Source: Jeotgalibacillus soli (GTDB taxonomy: Bacteria; Bacillota; Bacilli; Bacillales; Jeotgalibacillaceae). From it: DNA of 64,000 nt. The DNA is taken from NCBI RefSeq assembly GCF_000829435.1, contig NZ_JXRP01000019.1, positions 461,495-525,494 of the forward strand. Reading direction: 5' to 3'. A program made the translations under genes and the position numbers. How positions within the stretch are numbered: the first letter of the stretch is position 1; every line of letters begins with the position of its first letter. Below the pieces are notes generated by a model. It made no database searches. It saw nothing but the letters and a program-made list of their open reading frames with translations, and was not told the origin of the DNA. This document shows positions 36,771-45,369 of this stretch, in pieces.

Positions 36771-37561
36771 AAACGAATCATTTCAACACGAAGCTTATCA
36801 TTTTTAAGCCATTCTTTTGCAACTCGTCCAAAAATAGTCGTTGAACCAGTCGTATAAAAATGATGGCGCGGTTCTACATTATGCCCATTGAGATCATTCC
36901 GATAGGCTAAAATTGCACTTACTTCACGTGCTGTCTCATCACCAGAGCTGATCACACTTACAGATGGTCCCATGAATTGCTCGATAAGGGGCTGCAGCAG
37001 CGGATAATGTGTACAGCCTAATATTAGGGTATCTAAGTGTTTTGATTTTAGCGGTTGTAGTGTTTCAGCGACAATTTTTTTTGCCATGGAGCCGGCATGC
37101 TCTCCACTCTCTACAAGCGGCACAAATTTTGGGCAAGCAAGCGGATACGTTTCAATCGTTGGTCTAAGATCGTGAAGTGAATGCTCGTAAGCTTTACTTC
37201 TCACTGTTCCAATCGTACCTAGAATTCCGATATGATCATTTTTTGTGTGTTTAATAGCCGCTCTTGCACCTGGAGCAATGACACCAATCACAGGAATATC
37301 AAATGCTTCTTGAATTTCCTCTAATGCTACGGCTGTCGCAGTATTACAGGCAATAATCAGCATTTTAAGATCGTGATGGTATAAAAACTTTGCCATTTCC
37401 CATGTGAATTCTTTTACTTCTTGACTGGGTCTTGGTCCGTACGGACAGCGTGCCGTATCGCCAACATAGACGATTCTTTCATTCGGGAGCTGACGCATGA
37501 TTTCTTTTGCGACTGTCAGTCCGCCAATCCCAGAGTCCATTACACCAATTGCTTTATCCAA
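36758..37561 (-). CDS. racE: Glutamate racemase
   Basis: 267 residues. [16 protein letters not shown] and [12 protein letters not shown] are the substrate-binding motifs. The two catalytic cysteines are in [12 protein letters not shown] (Cys72) and [13 protein letters not shown]. It makes D-glutamate for peptidoglycan. It lies 11 bases downstream of the MarR-type gene ysmB, the same pair as in B. subtilis. Confidence 0.97.
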   Translation of the reverse strand: MDKAIGVMDSGIGGLTVAKEIMRQLPNERIVYVGDTARCPYGPRPSQEVKEFTWEMAKFLYHHDLKMLIIACNTATAVALEEIQEAFDIPVIGVIAPGARAAIKHTKNDHIGILGTIGTVRSKAYEHSLHDLRPTIETYPLACPKFVPLVESGEHAGSMAKKIVAETLQPLKSKHLDTLILGCTHYPLLQPLIEQFMGPSVSVISSGDETAREVSAILAYRNDLNGHNVEPRHHFYTTGSTTIFGRVAKEWLKNDKLRVEMIRLPRG

Positions 37562-37572
37562 GGAAACTTACC

Positions 37573-38031
37573 TCACTCTGATTTCATTTCATTATGCAGC
37601 TTACGTAAATGGTTTGACAGCGACCTCACTTCTTCTTCTGTGGAATCCATCAATACCTCTTGTAAATAATGCTGACGCTTTTTGATTACATCTTCAATAA
37701 TACGCTCGCCTTCTTGTAAAAGATGAATTCTGACAACGCGTCGATCGTTTTCATCCTTCACCCTCATGACAAGTTCATTTTTCTCCATACGATCAACAAG
37801 ATCTGTTGTCGTACTGCATGCTAAATACATTTTATTTGATAGCTCTCCTATGGTCATATCTCCCACTTCAAAAAGCCATTGCAGTGCAATAAACTGTGGA
37901 GGGGTAATCGTATATTGACTTAATATCTCGCGGCCCTTTTGTTTAATGATACCAGAAATATAGCGGAGATCTTTTTCGATGTCTGCCATTACTCCTGCCG
38001 GGTGAAGCTCACGCGTTCCCTTCGTTTCCAT
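37573..38031 (-). CDS. ysmB: MarR-family transcriptional regulator YsmB
   Basis: 152 residues. The winged helix is seen as FIALQWLFEVGDMTIGELSNKMYLACSTTTDLVDRMEKNELVMRVKDENDRRVVRIHLLQEGERI, with the DxRxxxI wing intact. N- and C-terminal helices fit the MarR dimer interface. Its ligand and target genes are not known. It is upstream of, and probably cotranscribed with, racE. Confidence 0.92.
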   Translation of the reverse strand: METKGTRELHPAGVMADIEKDLRYISGIIKQKGREILSQYTITPPQFIALQWLFEVGDMTIGELSNKMYLACSTTTDLVDRMEKNELVMRVKDENDRRVVRIHLLQEGERIIEDVIKKRQHYLQEVLMDSTEEEVRSLSNHLRKLHNEMKSE

Positions 38032-38131
38032 CAGCTTTCGACACTCCTCACGTATTCATTCTATTTGCATTGTCGCCCTTTTTCAAAAAAATATCAAGAA
38101 TCTTTTTCTGAAATTGAGCATATGTATAGCC

Positions 38132-38158
38132 ATGAAAAGGGGGAAATCCCCTTTTCAC
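38132..38158 (-). terminator. Probable terminator of gerE
   Basis: GAAAAGGGGAT/TCCCCCTTTTC hairpin with TTTTCAT after it on the minus strand; a short U tract, so efficiency is uncertain. Confidence 0.55.
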
Positions 38159-38163
38159 TAACC

Positions 38164-38388
38164 TTACAGTGAGAGTTCACCCATTCGTAAAAGCTCAACA
38201 ATCGCTTGCGATCTCCCTTTTACTCCTAGCTTCTGTATCGCATTGGAAATATGGTTACGCACTGTTTTTTCGCTAATAAAAAGCTCACCAGCAATGTCTT
38301 TCGTCGTTTTATCCTGTAGCAACAGAGTGAAAACTTCTCTTTCCCGCTTCGTCAAAATTGACGACCTTCCGTGATGTTGCCTATTCAT
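38164..38388 (-). CDS. gerE: Spore-coat transcription factor GerE
   Basis: 74 residues, the exact length of B. subtilis GerE. A LuxR-type helix-turn-helix fills almost the whole protein: LTKREREVFTLLLQDKTTKDIAGELFISEKTVRNHISNAIQKLGVKGRSQAIVELLRMGEL. GerE acts late in the mother cell with SigK to switch coat genes on or off. A SigK-type promoter would be expected in the 96 bases upstream; a CATA-like -10 is present but not convincing. Confidence 0.97.
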   Translation of the reverse strand: MNRQHHGRSSILTKREREVFTLLLQDKTTKDIAGELFISEKTVRNHISNAIQKLGVKGRSQAIVELLRMGELSL

Positions 38389-38484
38389 GCTCCATGACCC
38401 TCCTCACATAACTCCACTGGAACGGCTTATTCCATTTTATGTGTATGGAGTGCAAGGAGTGCATTACTAGTTATAAATTCTACA

Positions 38485-38946
38485 TTATGTATGTTGAATA
38501 TCAGACGTGATTAACCGCGCTTTTTGTTCTTCAGTCCATGCGTGTCCCTTTCCTGTTTTTTTGGACATTTGCACCACTGTTCCACGGCCGACAAATACGG
38601 TTGCCCCTTTTTCGTTTACAGCTTTGTAGTGAACATCTGCCGAGGATTTCCCTACAGACGCCATTTTTACATATACTTTAAGCTTCTGGTCAAAGTATAC
38701 CTGCTGCAGATAATCACATTGTAAATTCGCAACCACCGGAATCGTTTCATGCTCTGGGCGAACCCATTCCTGCATAAATCCAATGGCTTTAAAAAATTCA
38801 ATTCTCGCTTGTTCAAAATAGACAAACGTAACGGTGTTATTTAAGTGGCCAAATAGATCTGTTTCTGAAAATCTTACCGACACTTCATGATAGTAAATAA
38901 ATTCTTTTTCCCATTTTTCAATATCCTGAATATAAGCTACCCTCAT
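38485..38946 (-). CDS. ysmA: Hot-dog fold acyl-CoA thioesterase YsmA
   Basis: 153 residues. The 4-hydroxybenzoyl-CoA thioesterase type hot-dog core is visible: VSVRFSETDLFGHLNNTVTFVYFEQARIEFF, with the catalytic Asp of the D-x-x-G-H-x-N motif. It would hydrolyse acyl-CoA esters. It sits in its B. subtilis place between sdhB and gerE. A sequence resembling the FadR operator lies between its -10 region and ribosome site, which points to regulation with fatty-acid breakdown. Confidence 0.88.
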   Translation of the reverse strand: MRVAYIQDIEKWEKEFIYYHEVSVRFSETDLFGHLNNTVTFVYFEQARIEFFKAIGFMQEWVRPEHETIPVVANLQCDYLQQVYFDQKLKVYVKMASVGKSSADVHYKAVNEKGATVFVGRGTVVQMSKKTGKGHAWTEEQKARLITSDIQHT

Positions 38947-38963
38947 TATGTGAGCCTCCTAAA

Positions 38964-38981
38964 AATATGAACAGTCATTCA
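38964..38981 (-). promoter_or_regulatory. FadR-like operator upstream of ysmA
   Basis: Minus strand TGAATGACTGTTCATATT against the FadR consensus TGAATGA-NTAN-TCATTCA: the first half is perfect, the second keeps TCAT only. It lies just downstream of a TATAAT (38989-38994), the same geometry as the perfect site at fadR (55072-55089), with a shared AAAAT flank. Confidence 0.5.
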
Positions 38982-39044
38982 TTTTTATATTATAGCTTAT
39001 AAATTATTGATTTTACAGAATTTTATGTTTTTAAGGCTGAAAAG

Positions 39045-39458
39045 GATGAAACGAAAATATTGTAGCTATTTTATTTTTCATAGAGTTTGTTAAACGTGTA
39101 CGCTCATTTCCGCTACAGGCGCTCTCTTTCCGTGGGGATGTGAGCCTCGCAGGTCGCAGTTGCACCTGAATAAGTCTCGCCTGTCCCGATTCAGCCCGCT
39201 GGAGTCTCTCGCCTTCCCCTTCAATCAACTTCGTGCAAAAAATGAATGAAGACCTTTTTATTTGAAAGGGTAAATTAAATTCATTTGTAGTTTCTGCTTC
39301 GGTCGTTCGCTTTCCGCGGGCTGTCCCATAGCCTTCACGGCTCATGACGCGCCTCTGGGGTTTTGCTTTGATGCGCTTTTCTAAGCAGGCGTTTCACGCA
39401 CCCGCTCCAAACAATATAATATGAAAATAAACACTTATCTATAGCATAGCTTTTCCAT
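39045..39458. repeat. Dispersed repeat region, non-coding
   Basis: GC-richer stretch of about 400 bases between ysmA and sdhB. Two tandem copies of a Bacillus-type dispersed repeat are recognisable. The first (39083-39250) runs from a GTTTGTTAAAC head through CGCTCTCTTTCCG to the tail CTTCAATCAACTTCGTGCAA. The second (about 39285-39412) contains CGCTTTCCGCGGGC and ends in CACCCGCTCCAA. The tail recurs at 11012-11034 with one mismatch, and the CGCTCCAATCAAC part at 55001-55013. A 104-codon open frame here is a by-product of base composition. Confidence 0.6.
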
Positions 39459-39462
39459 AAAA

Positions 39463-39495
39463 AAACTGCAGGTGCAAAGCACACCTGCAGTTTGA
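39463..39495 (-). terminator. Terminator of sdhCAB
   Basis: AACTGCAGGTG and CACCTGCAGTT arms with TTTTTT after the stem on the minus strand. Confidence 0.88.
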
Positions 39496-39499
39496 TTTA

Positions 39500-40264
39500 T
39501 TAAGCTTCCTTATCGCTTCCGAAGAAGCCTCTGAACATTTGGAAGCTTGTATCACGGTTTAGTGCTGCAATGGACGTTGTCAAAGGAATTCCTTTTGGAC
39601 AAGCCTGAACACAGTTTTGAGAGTTTCCGCAGCTTGCAAGGCCCCCGTCACCCATGATCGATTCAAGACGCTCGCTTTTATTCATTGCACCTGTTGGATG
39701 TGCGTTAAATAAACGGACTTGTGATAAAGGTGCCGGACCGATAAAGTCTGATTTGCTGTTCACATTTGGACATGCCTCTAAACACACACCGCATGTCATA
39801 CATTTTGACAGTTCATAGGCCCACTGGCGTTTTTTCTCCGGCATCCGCGGTCCAGGACCTAGATCATACGTACCATCGATTGGGATCCATGCTTTTACCT
39901 TTTTTAAGGAATCAAACATACGGCTGCGGTCTACTTGAAGGTCTCGCACTACCGGGAATGTTTTCATTGGCTCAAGACGAATGGGCTGTTCCAGCTGATC
40001 GATCAGTGCCGTACATGATTGACGCGGTTTGCCGTTGATTACCATTGAACAGGCGCCGCATACCTCTTCCAAACATCCCATATCCCATGAAATCGGCGTA
40101 GTTTTTTCCCCTCTGGCATTGTAAGGATTACGGCGAATTTCCATAAGAGCAGAAATCACATTCATATTTGGCCGATAGGGAATTTTAAACTCTTCCGTGT
40201 AAGACTCGGAGTTAAGTTCATCTTGTCTGGAAATAATAAATGTAATCGTTTTTTGTTCTGTCAT
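39500..40264 (-). CDS. sdhB: Succinate dehydrogenase iron-sulfur subunit
   Basis: 254 residues from ATG 40264, which follows AAAGGAAACA and aligns with the B. subtilis N-terminus; an ATG six codons earlier is an alternative. The 2Fe-2S cluster ligands are in SWDMGCLEEVCGACSMVINGKPRQSC. The 4Fe-4S/3Fe-4S region is CMTCGVCLEACPNVN, with CGNSQNCVQACPKGIPL. It transfers electrons from SdhA to the membrane anchor SdhC. It overlaps the end of the sdhA region by spacing of 20 bases. Confidence 0.97.
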   Translation of the reverse strand: MTEQKTITFIISRQDELNSESYTEEFKIPYRPNMNVISALMEIRRNPYNARGEKTTPISWDMGCLEEVCGACSMVINGKPRQSCTALIDQLEQPIRLEPMKTFPVVRDLQVDRSRMFDSLKKVKAWIPIDGTYDLGPGPRMPEKKRQWAYELSKCMTCGVCLEACPNVNSKSDFIGPAPLSQVRLFNAHPTGAMNKSERLESIMGDGGLASCGNSQNCVQACPKGIPLTTSIAALNRDTSFQMFRGFFGSDKEA

Positions 40265-40284
40265 TGTTTCCTTTACAGTCATGT

Positions 40285-42048
40285 CTACTTATCCCCTTTC
40301 TTCTTGGAGTAGTCACGTTTTCTTGGTGGTATCAATGATACATCCACTTCTTCGTAGAAAAGCTCAGGTGAATTTGTAGCTGTGTTGAACTTCGCCATTG
40401 TTGTTTTAAGGAAGTCTTCATCGTTACGATCCGGGAATTCAGGTTTGTAATGCGCCCCGCGGCTTTCATTACGATTTAATGCACCAAGCGTTACAACGCG
40501 TGATAAGTGAAGCATATGTTTAAGCTGACGAGTAAACACAGCCCCTTGATTGCTCCATTTAGCTGTGTCGTTAATATTAATATTTTCATAACGCTCTAGA
40601 AGCTCTTGAATTTTTTCATCCGTTTGCTGAAGCTTGTCATTATAACGAACTACTGTTACATTGTCCGTCATCCACTCCCCAAGCTCTTTATGCAATACGT
40701 AGGCATTTTCTTCTCCATCCATCGTCATCACATGATCATATTTAGCCTGTTCTTCCTGAACGTGGCGTTCAAAAACAGTTGAAGAAATATCCTCTGCTGT
40801 TTTTTCAAGTCCATTGATGTATTTCACAGCATTTGGTCCAGCGACCATTCCACCATAAATAGAGGATAGAAGTGAGTTTGCTCCAAGGCGGTTTGCACCG
40901 TGAATAGAATAATCACATTCTCCTGCAGCAAATAGACCAGGTATATTGGTCATTTGATCATAATCTACCCAAAGCCCGCCCATTGAATAGTGAACTGCCG
41001 GGAAGATCTTCATTGGCATCTTGCGGGGATCATCTCCCATGAATTTCTCATAAATCTCGATAATTCCGCCAAGTTTAATATCTAGTTCCTTTGGATCCTT
41101 ATGCGAAAGATCCAAATACACCATATTTTCACCATTTATACCAAGCTTCTGCCGCACACATACGTCAAAGATTTCACGTGTTGCGATATCGCGCGGCACA
41201 AGATTTCCATACGCAGGATATTTCTCTTCAAGGAAGTACCATGGCTTCCCATCTTTATACGTCCAAACACGGCCGCCCTCACCGCGAGCTGATTCACTCA
41301 TAAGACGAAGCTTATCGTCTCCAGGAATGGCTGTAGGGTGAATTTGAATGAACTCGGCATTTGAATAATAAGCACCCTGCTGATACACAATGGAGGCTGC
41401 TGCACCAGTATTAATAACAGAATTTGTTGATTTCCCGAAAATAATGCCAGGCCCGCCCGTCGCCATGATTACCGCATCGCCAGGGAATGAGTGAATTTCC
41501 ATTGTTTTAAGGTCCTGTGCTACAACCCCGCGGCATACACCATCGTCATCCAGTACAGAGCCAAGGAACTCCCAGCCCTCATACTTCGTTACAAGTCCTG
41601 ACACCTCGTAGCGGCGAACCTGCTCGTCCAATGCATACAGCAATTGCTGTCCAGTTGTCGCTCCTGCAAAGGCAGTACGGTGATGCTGTGTTCCACCAAA
41701 GCGTCTAAAGTCTAGCAAGCCTTCAGGCGTACGGTTGAACATTACACCCATACGGTCAAGTAAGTGAATAATGCCAGGTGCTGCATCACACATTGCTTTA
41801 ACCGGAGGCTGGTTTGCTAAAAAGTCTCCCCCGTATACAGAATCATCAAAGTGTTCCCAAGGAGAGTCTCCCTCTCCTTTTGTATTTACAGCCCCGTTAA
41901 TGCCGCCTTGCGCACAAACAGAGTGAGATCGTTTAACCGGAACAAGTGAAAACAAGTCTACTGACATCCCAGCTTCTGCTGCCTTAATGGTCGCCATTAA
42001 TCCGGCAAGACCTCCACCGACAACAATAATTTTCCCTTTACCCATCAT
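40285..42048 (-). CDS. sdhA: Succinate dehydrogenase flavoprotein subunit
   Basis: 587 residues. The FAD dinucleotide fold VVGGGLAGLMATIKAAEAG, the covalent-flavin region KRSHSVCAQGGINGAVN, HHRTAFAGATTGQQLL and the active-site block IQIHPTAIPGDDKLRLMSESARGEGG are all present. It oxidises succinate to fumarate in the citric acid cycle, on the cytoplasmic face of the membrane with SdhBC. Confidence 0.98.
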   Translation of the reverse strand: MMGKGKIIVVGGGLAGLMATIKAAEAGMSVDLFSLVPVKRSHSVCAQGGINGAVNTKGEGDSPWEHFDDSVYGGDFLANQPPVKAMCDAAPGIIHLLDRMGVMFNRTPEGLLDFRRFGGTQHHRTAFAGATTGQQLLYALDEQVRRYEVSGLVTKYEGWEFLGSVLDDDGVCRGVVAQDLKTMEIHSFPGDAVIMATGGPGIIFGKSTNSVINTGAAASIVYQQGAYYSNAEFIQIHPTAIPGDDKLRLMSESARGEGGRVWTYKDGKPWYFLEEKYPAYGNLVPRDIATREIFDVCVRQKLGINGENMVYLDLSHKDPKELDIKLGGIIEIYEKFMGDDPRKMPMKIFPAVHYSMGGLWVDYDQMTNIPGLFAAGECDYSIHGANRLGANSLLSSIYGGMVAGPNAVKYINGLEKTAEDISSTVFERHVQEEQAKYDHVMTMDGEENAYVLHKELGEWMTDNVTVVRYNDKLQQTDEKIQELLERYENININDTAKWSNQGAVFTRQLKHMLHLSRVVTLGALNRNESRGAHYKPEFPDRNDEDFLKTTMAKFNTATNSPELFYEEVDVSLIPPRKRDYSKKKGDK

Positions 42049-42129
42049 GTCACACTCCTTACTGTAATCCGTGACTGAATGACATCAGTCCTCACAACAC
42101 TATTAATCATTAATCTTGCTTTTATATGT

Positions 42130-42738
42130 TTATACGAATGCGAATATAGCTTGAATACCGACGATGGAAAGTGCGATAAAAACGATCATCGTCACATAAG
42201 TGGAAATCAACTGTGAACGAGGTGAAACTGTAATTCCCCATGTTACAAAGAATGACCATAGTCCATTCGCAAAGTGGAACACAGTAGAAATTACACCAGC
42301 TATGTAAAATGCAAGCATGAATGGATCAGCCAATATCGATTCCATCATGTGGAAGTTAACCTCTGCTCCAAGCGCTGCTTGAATACGTGTTTCCCAAATA
42401 TGCCATGTAACAAAAATTAGTGTAAATATGCCGGTAAAACGTTGAAGAATGAACATCCAATTTCTAAAAGTCCCGTATCGTCTTGCATTGTTTTTAGCTG
42501 TAAATGCAATATAGACTCCATAGATTGCGTGGAAATACAGCGGTACGAAAATAATAAAAATTTCAAGAAATAGTCTGAAAGGCAAGCTTTCCATGAAGTG
42601 AGATGCATCGTTAAAGGCCTGTTCGCCGCGAGTAGCGAAGTGGTTAACGACCAAATGCTGGATGAGGAAAATTCCAACTGGAATGACGCCCACTAAAGAA
42701 TGCAGTCTCCTCAGGTAAAACTCTCGATTTTCTGCCAT
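42130..42738 (-). CDS. sdhC: Succinate dehydrogenase cytochrome b558 subunit
   Basis: 202 residues with five hydrophobic segments, the Firmicute type that binds two haems in a single anchor subunit. Candidate haem-ligand histidines lie within the membrane parts: RRLHSLVGVIPVG, FLIQHLVVNHF, FHAIYGVYIAF, FVTWHIWE and VFHFANGLWSF. It passes electrons to menaquinone. First gene of sdhCAB, with a consensus promoter about 110 bases upstream. Confidence 0.96.
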   Translation of the reverse strand: MAENREFYLRRLHSLVGVIPVGIFLIQHLVVNHFATRGEQAFNDASHFMESLPFRLFLEIFIIFVPLYFHAIYGVYIAFTAKNNARRYGTFRNWMFILQRFTGIFTLIFVTWHIWETRIQAALGAEVNFHMMESILADPFMLAFYIAGVISTVFHFANGLWSFFVTWGITVSPRSQLISTYVTMIVFIALSIVGIQAIFAFV

Positions 42739-43236
42739 TGAATGTTACCCCCTCTAAAAATAAATACAAGCTGTATGCAGTCGAAAAATAATGAATATTT
42801 TGACGAACAGCATTGCTTAACCGCACAATATAACATTTATGTGACAAATCAATTGTACTCCCATAAGATAGGAGCGTCAAGAAAACGTATACATAAAAAC
42901 GATTCAGTATTTTCGTTTATTCATGTAAGCAATTCACATAAAAAATGCCTAAATACTGCAATACTTCAACAATCTTCAGACAATTAACGTTAATTATTTT
43001 CACGGAAATAAAATGTCAAGTTTATACATAAAATATTAATTTTAAGTTAGTTGATTTCACAAAATATTCACAATTAATTATGTTAGGAAAATTTCATCTG
43101 TCAACTGTGCATTTTCTCGTTCAATATTCCCTGTTTTTAAAAACGAGATCCGACAAATCCTTCAAATCTTCAAAGCTACCTTACACTTTTTATCAGATCG
43201 CAGTATAATGGAACCGTGGAAAGAGAGGTACATATT
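42739..43236. other. Divergent sdhC-yslB control region
   Basis: 498 bases holding the sdh promoter (42852-42880), a 14-base palindrome AATTAACGTTAATT near 42981, and the yslB promoter region near 43190 (TTACACT...TATAATG). The roughly 105-base sdh leader has no recognised riboswitch. Confidence 0.6.
42852..42880 (-). promoter_or_regulatory. SigA promoter of sdhCAB
   Basis: TTGACG, 17 bases, TACAAT on the minus strand; the transcript would begin near 42845. Confidence 0.85.
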
Positions 43237-43689
43237 ATGTCTGAATCAAGTGAAACACCAAAACAAATCAGCCTGTTTGGCTATTCATTAATCCGGGACG
43301 TTCTTGTACCCGAGCTGCTTGGTACGCATACAAACGAAATTCTGTATTGGGCTGGAAAGAACTTGGCACGAAAGTACGCTGTACAAAATGAAGAAGAACT
43401 TATTCATTTTTTTAAAAAGGCTGATTGGGGAAACCTTCAGCTTGTTAAACAAAGAAAAGAAGAAATCATTTTAGAATTAACGGGACCCTTTCTTGAAGAA
43501 CGCATGAAAATGAACCAGGCTGAGTATTTTACATTGGAAGCCGGTTTTCTTGCAGAGCAGTATGCCATGTTAAAGCAATATCAAACAGAGGCGATCTATG
43601 AGCCTCAAAAAAGAAAAGCTACTGTTCAGTTTGTTATTAAATGGGATAGCCGAGATCCGTATGAACTGCCCTCTCGCAAAGTAAAATAG
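43237..43689 (+). CDS. yslB: YslB, DUF2507 / V4R-like protein
   Basis: 150 residues from ATG 43237 behind GAGAGGTA; a longer frame from 43216 includes that site and is not used. QISLFGYSLIRDVLVPELLGTHTNEILYWAGKNLARKY is the signature of the DUF2507 family, which has a heterotetra-ligand-binding V4R-like fold. Function is unknown. It lies between sdhC (divergent) and lysC (convergent), exactly as in B. subtilis. Confidence 0.93.
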   Translation: MSESSETPKQISLFGYSLIRDVLVPELLGTHTNEILYWAGKNLARKYAVQNEEELIHFFKKADWGNLQLVKQRKEEIILELTGPFLEERMKMNQAEYFTLEAGFLAEQYAMLKQYQTEAIYEPQKRKATVQFVIKWDSRDPYELPSRKVK

Positions 43690-43705
43690 TTTAGGCTGAA
43701 TGAAA

Positions 43706-43742
43706 TGAAACGCCGAGCAGTTTATCATTGCTCGGCGTTTCT
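43706..43742. terminator. Bidirectional terminator between yslB and lysC
   Basis: AAACGCCGAGCA / TGCTCGGCGTTT, a 12-base perfect stem with a 9-base loop, A-rich before and T-rich after. Confidence 0.92.
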
Positions 43743-43750
43743 CGTTCCAA

Positions 43751-44263
43751 TTAAGCCTTGGCTGCAAGCGCTGCTACAGGCTGCAGCTCTTCAAGTGAAA
43801 AGCTTTCGTGAACGATTTGAGCAGCTTTTAGCATATCTCTTTGATCTACTACAGTGGATACTTTGATTTCGGATGTACTCACCATTTTGATTGCAATATC
43901 ATTGGTTGATAATGCTTCAAACATTTGGGCAGCAACACCAGGGTTTGACACCATCCCAGAGCCAACAATTGAAACCTTTGCTAGGCCTAGCTCATATTCA
44001 ATTCGTTTAAAACCAAGCTTGTCCTGATTGTCGCTAAGTACTTGAAGTGCTTCTTCAAGCTCTCCTCCCTTGATCGAAAAAGAAAGATTTGTTAACGCAA
44101 CCTCAGATCTGCTCTGAATGATAATATCTACATTGACATGATTTGATGCCAGCGTACTGAAAATATTCGCCAGTCCCGTTACTTCATTTTCAAGACCAAG
44201 AATGGTCACCCTGGCAATATCCTCTTCAAATGCGACACCGCGCACGACTAAATTTTGTTCCAA
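43751..44263 (-). CDS. lysC: Aspartokinase II beta subunit from internal start
   Basis: TTG at 44263-44261, in frame at codon 246, follows a perfect AGGAGG (44272-44277 on the minus strand) with 8-base spacing. The product would be the 170-residue ACT-domain part. In B. subtilis lysC the beta subunit also begins at codon 246, there with ATG. The conservation of position and the quality of the site argue that this is used in vivo. Confidence 0.75.
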   Translation of the reverse strand: MEQNLVVRGVAFEEDIARVTILGLENEVTGLANIFSTLASNHVNVDIIIQSRSEVALTNLSFSIKGGELEEALQVLSDNQDKLGFKRIEYELGLAKVSIVGSGMVSNPGVAAQMFEALSTNDIAIKMVSTSEIKVSTVVDQRDMLKAAQIVHESFSLEELQPVAALAAKA

Positions 44264-44998
44264 ATTAGAAACCTCCTCAATCAATGTTCCTTCGGTTTGT
44301 TCAATACTGGATCGCACTGTAAGCGTGATTGAATAGTTTTTTGCAAATTCAACCGCTCTTGGGTGTAGTACGCCCGCTCCAAGATTTGCAAGCTCCAGCA
44401 TTTCATCATAGGAAATACCCGCTAGTTTTCTTGCCCCCTTTATGTAACGAGGATCTGAAGTATATACACCATCCACATCTGTATAAATATCACACCGGTC
44501 TGCTTTAAGTGCAGCTGCAAGCGCAACTGCCGTCGTATCCGATCCGCCGCGTCCAAGCGTTGTAATTTCATGGTTGATATCCATGCCCTGGAAGCCTGCT
44601 ACAATCACAACATTTCCTTGTCCTAGCTCTACATGCAGTTTTGTCGGGTCTATATGTGTAATACGTGCTTTACTGTGAACAGACTCGGTTTGAATTCCGG
44701 CCTGCCAGCCTGTCATCGAAATGGCCGGCTGTCCTATTTCCTGCAGTGCAATTGAAAGCAATGCAATAGTTGTTTGTTCACCTGTTGTCAGCAGCATATC
44801 CATTTCTCTTTTGCTTGGTTTTAAACTTAATTCTGATGCCAATTTAATTAAATGATCCGTTGATTTTCCCATTGCCGATACAACGACAACAACTTGATGC
44901 CCATTTTGCACCTCCTGTACGACTCGATTCGCCACATTTTGAATGCGCTCGACCGATCCGACAGAGGTTCCTCCAAATTTTTGTACGATGATCCCCAT
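43751..44998 (-). CDS. lysC: Aspartokinase II (alpha subunit)
   Basis: 415 residues. The kinase domain carries VQKFGGTSVGSVERI and TTLGRGGSDTTAVALAAAL, and YTDVDGVYTSDPR. Two ACT domains occupy the last 150 residues (VTILGLENEVTGLANIF; VSIVGSGMVSNPGVAAQMF). It phosphorylates aspartate at the start of lysine, methionine and threonine synthesis. An internal start (codon 246) with a strong ribosome site should give the separate beta subunit known from B. subtilis. Expression is controlled by the upstream lysine riboswitch. Confidence 0.97.
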   Translation of the reverse strand: MGIIVQKFGGTSVGSVERIQNVANRVVQEVQNGHQVVVVVSAMGKSTDHLIKLASELSLKPSKREMDMLLTTGEQTTIALLSIALQEIGQPAISMTGWQAGIQTESVHSKARITHIDPTKLHVELGQGNVVIVAGFQGMDINHEITTLGRGGSDTTAVALAAALKADRCDIYTDVDGVYTSDPRYIKGARKLAGISYDEMLELANLGAGVLHPRAVEFAKNYSITLTVRSSIEQTEGTLIEEVSNLEQNLVVRGVAFEEDIARVTILGLENEVTGLANIFSTLASNHVNVDIIIQSRSEVALTNLSFSIKGGELEEALQVLSDNQDKLGFKRIEYELGLAKVSIVGSGMVSNPGVAAQMFEALSTNDIAIKMVSTSEIKVSTVVDQRDMLKAAQIVHESFSLEELQPVAALAAKA

Positions 44999-45056
44999 GG
45001 TATTCCCTTCTTTCTCCTTGTATTTCTCACCAACAGGTATATCGAAAAATGTCCAT

Positions 45057-45300
45057 AAAAAAAAAGCAATAGGATATGCTATCCCATTGCTTTTGAACAG
45101 ATAAGTTCAACGCTGCCACAGGTGAGATAGCTCTCCAAGATGATTAAACATCTTGACAGCTCTGCATTTCTTCAATGCAGAACCAGCGAATGACTGGATG
45201 AACAGGTCATTTACTTCGGCGATCGTCCCTTTCACGCTGCATCAGTGGAATTCATCTTCCTCCGCAGTGCTACTTTTGAGTCTCGCACCTCTATCACCAC
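45057..45300 (-). ncRNA. Lysine riboswitch (L-box) with terminator
   Basis: The lysC leader on the minus strand contains L-box landmarks: GATAGAGGTGCGAG at the 5' end, AAAAGTA, GAAAGGGACGATCGCCGAAG, and helical arms such as CTGCATTGAAGAAATGCAG and CAAGATGTTTAATCATCTTG. It ends with an intrinsic terminator (GCAATGGGATA / TATCCTATTGC then T9, 45057-45094). Bound lysine stabilises the terminator form and lowers aspartokinase production. Confidence 0.93.
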
Positions 45301-45369
45301 TTCATAAATAAAAGTGATTGTGTATAAAACTAGTTTAGATTATAGCATGATACGCCCATGCAATCAATG

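Noticed and set aside
39031..39345. A 104-codon open frame on the minus strand between ysmA and sdhB
   Set aside because: It runs through the dispersed repeats, has no ribosome site and an unbalanced Arg/Glu/Thr-rich composition; the repeat explains the open frame.
42880..42915. Possible cre site near TGTGAATTGCTTACA upstream of the sdh promoter
   Set aside because: Lacks the central CG and the correct 14-base spacing of the CcpA consensus.
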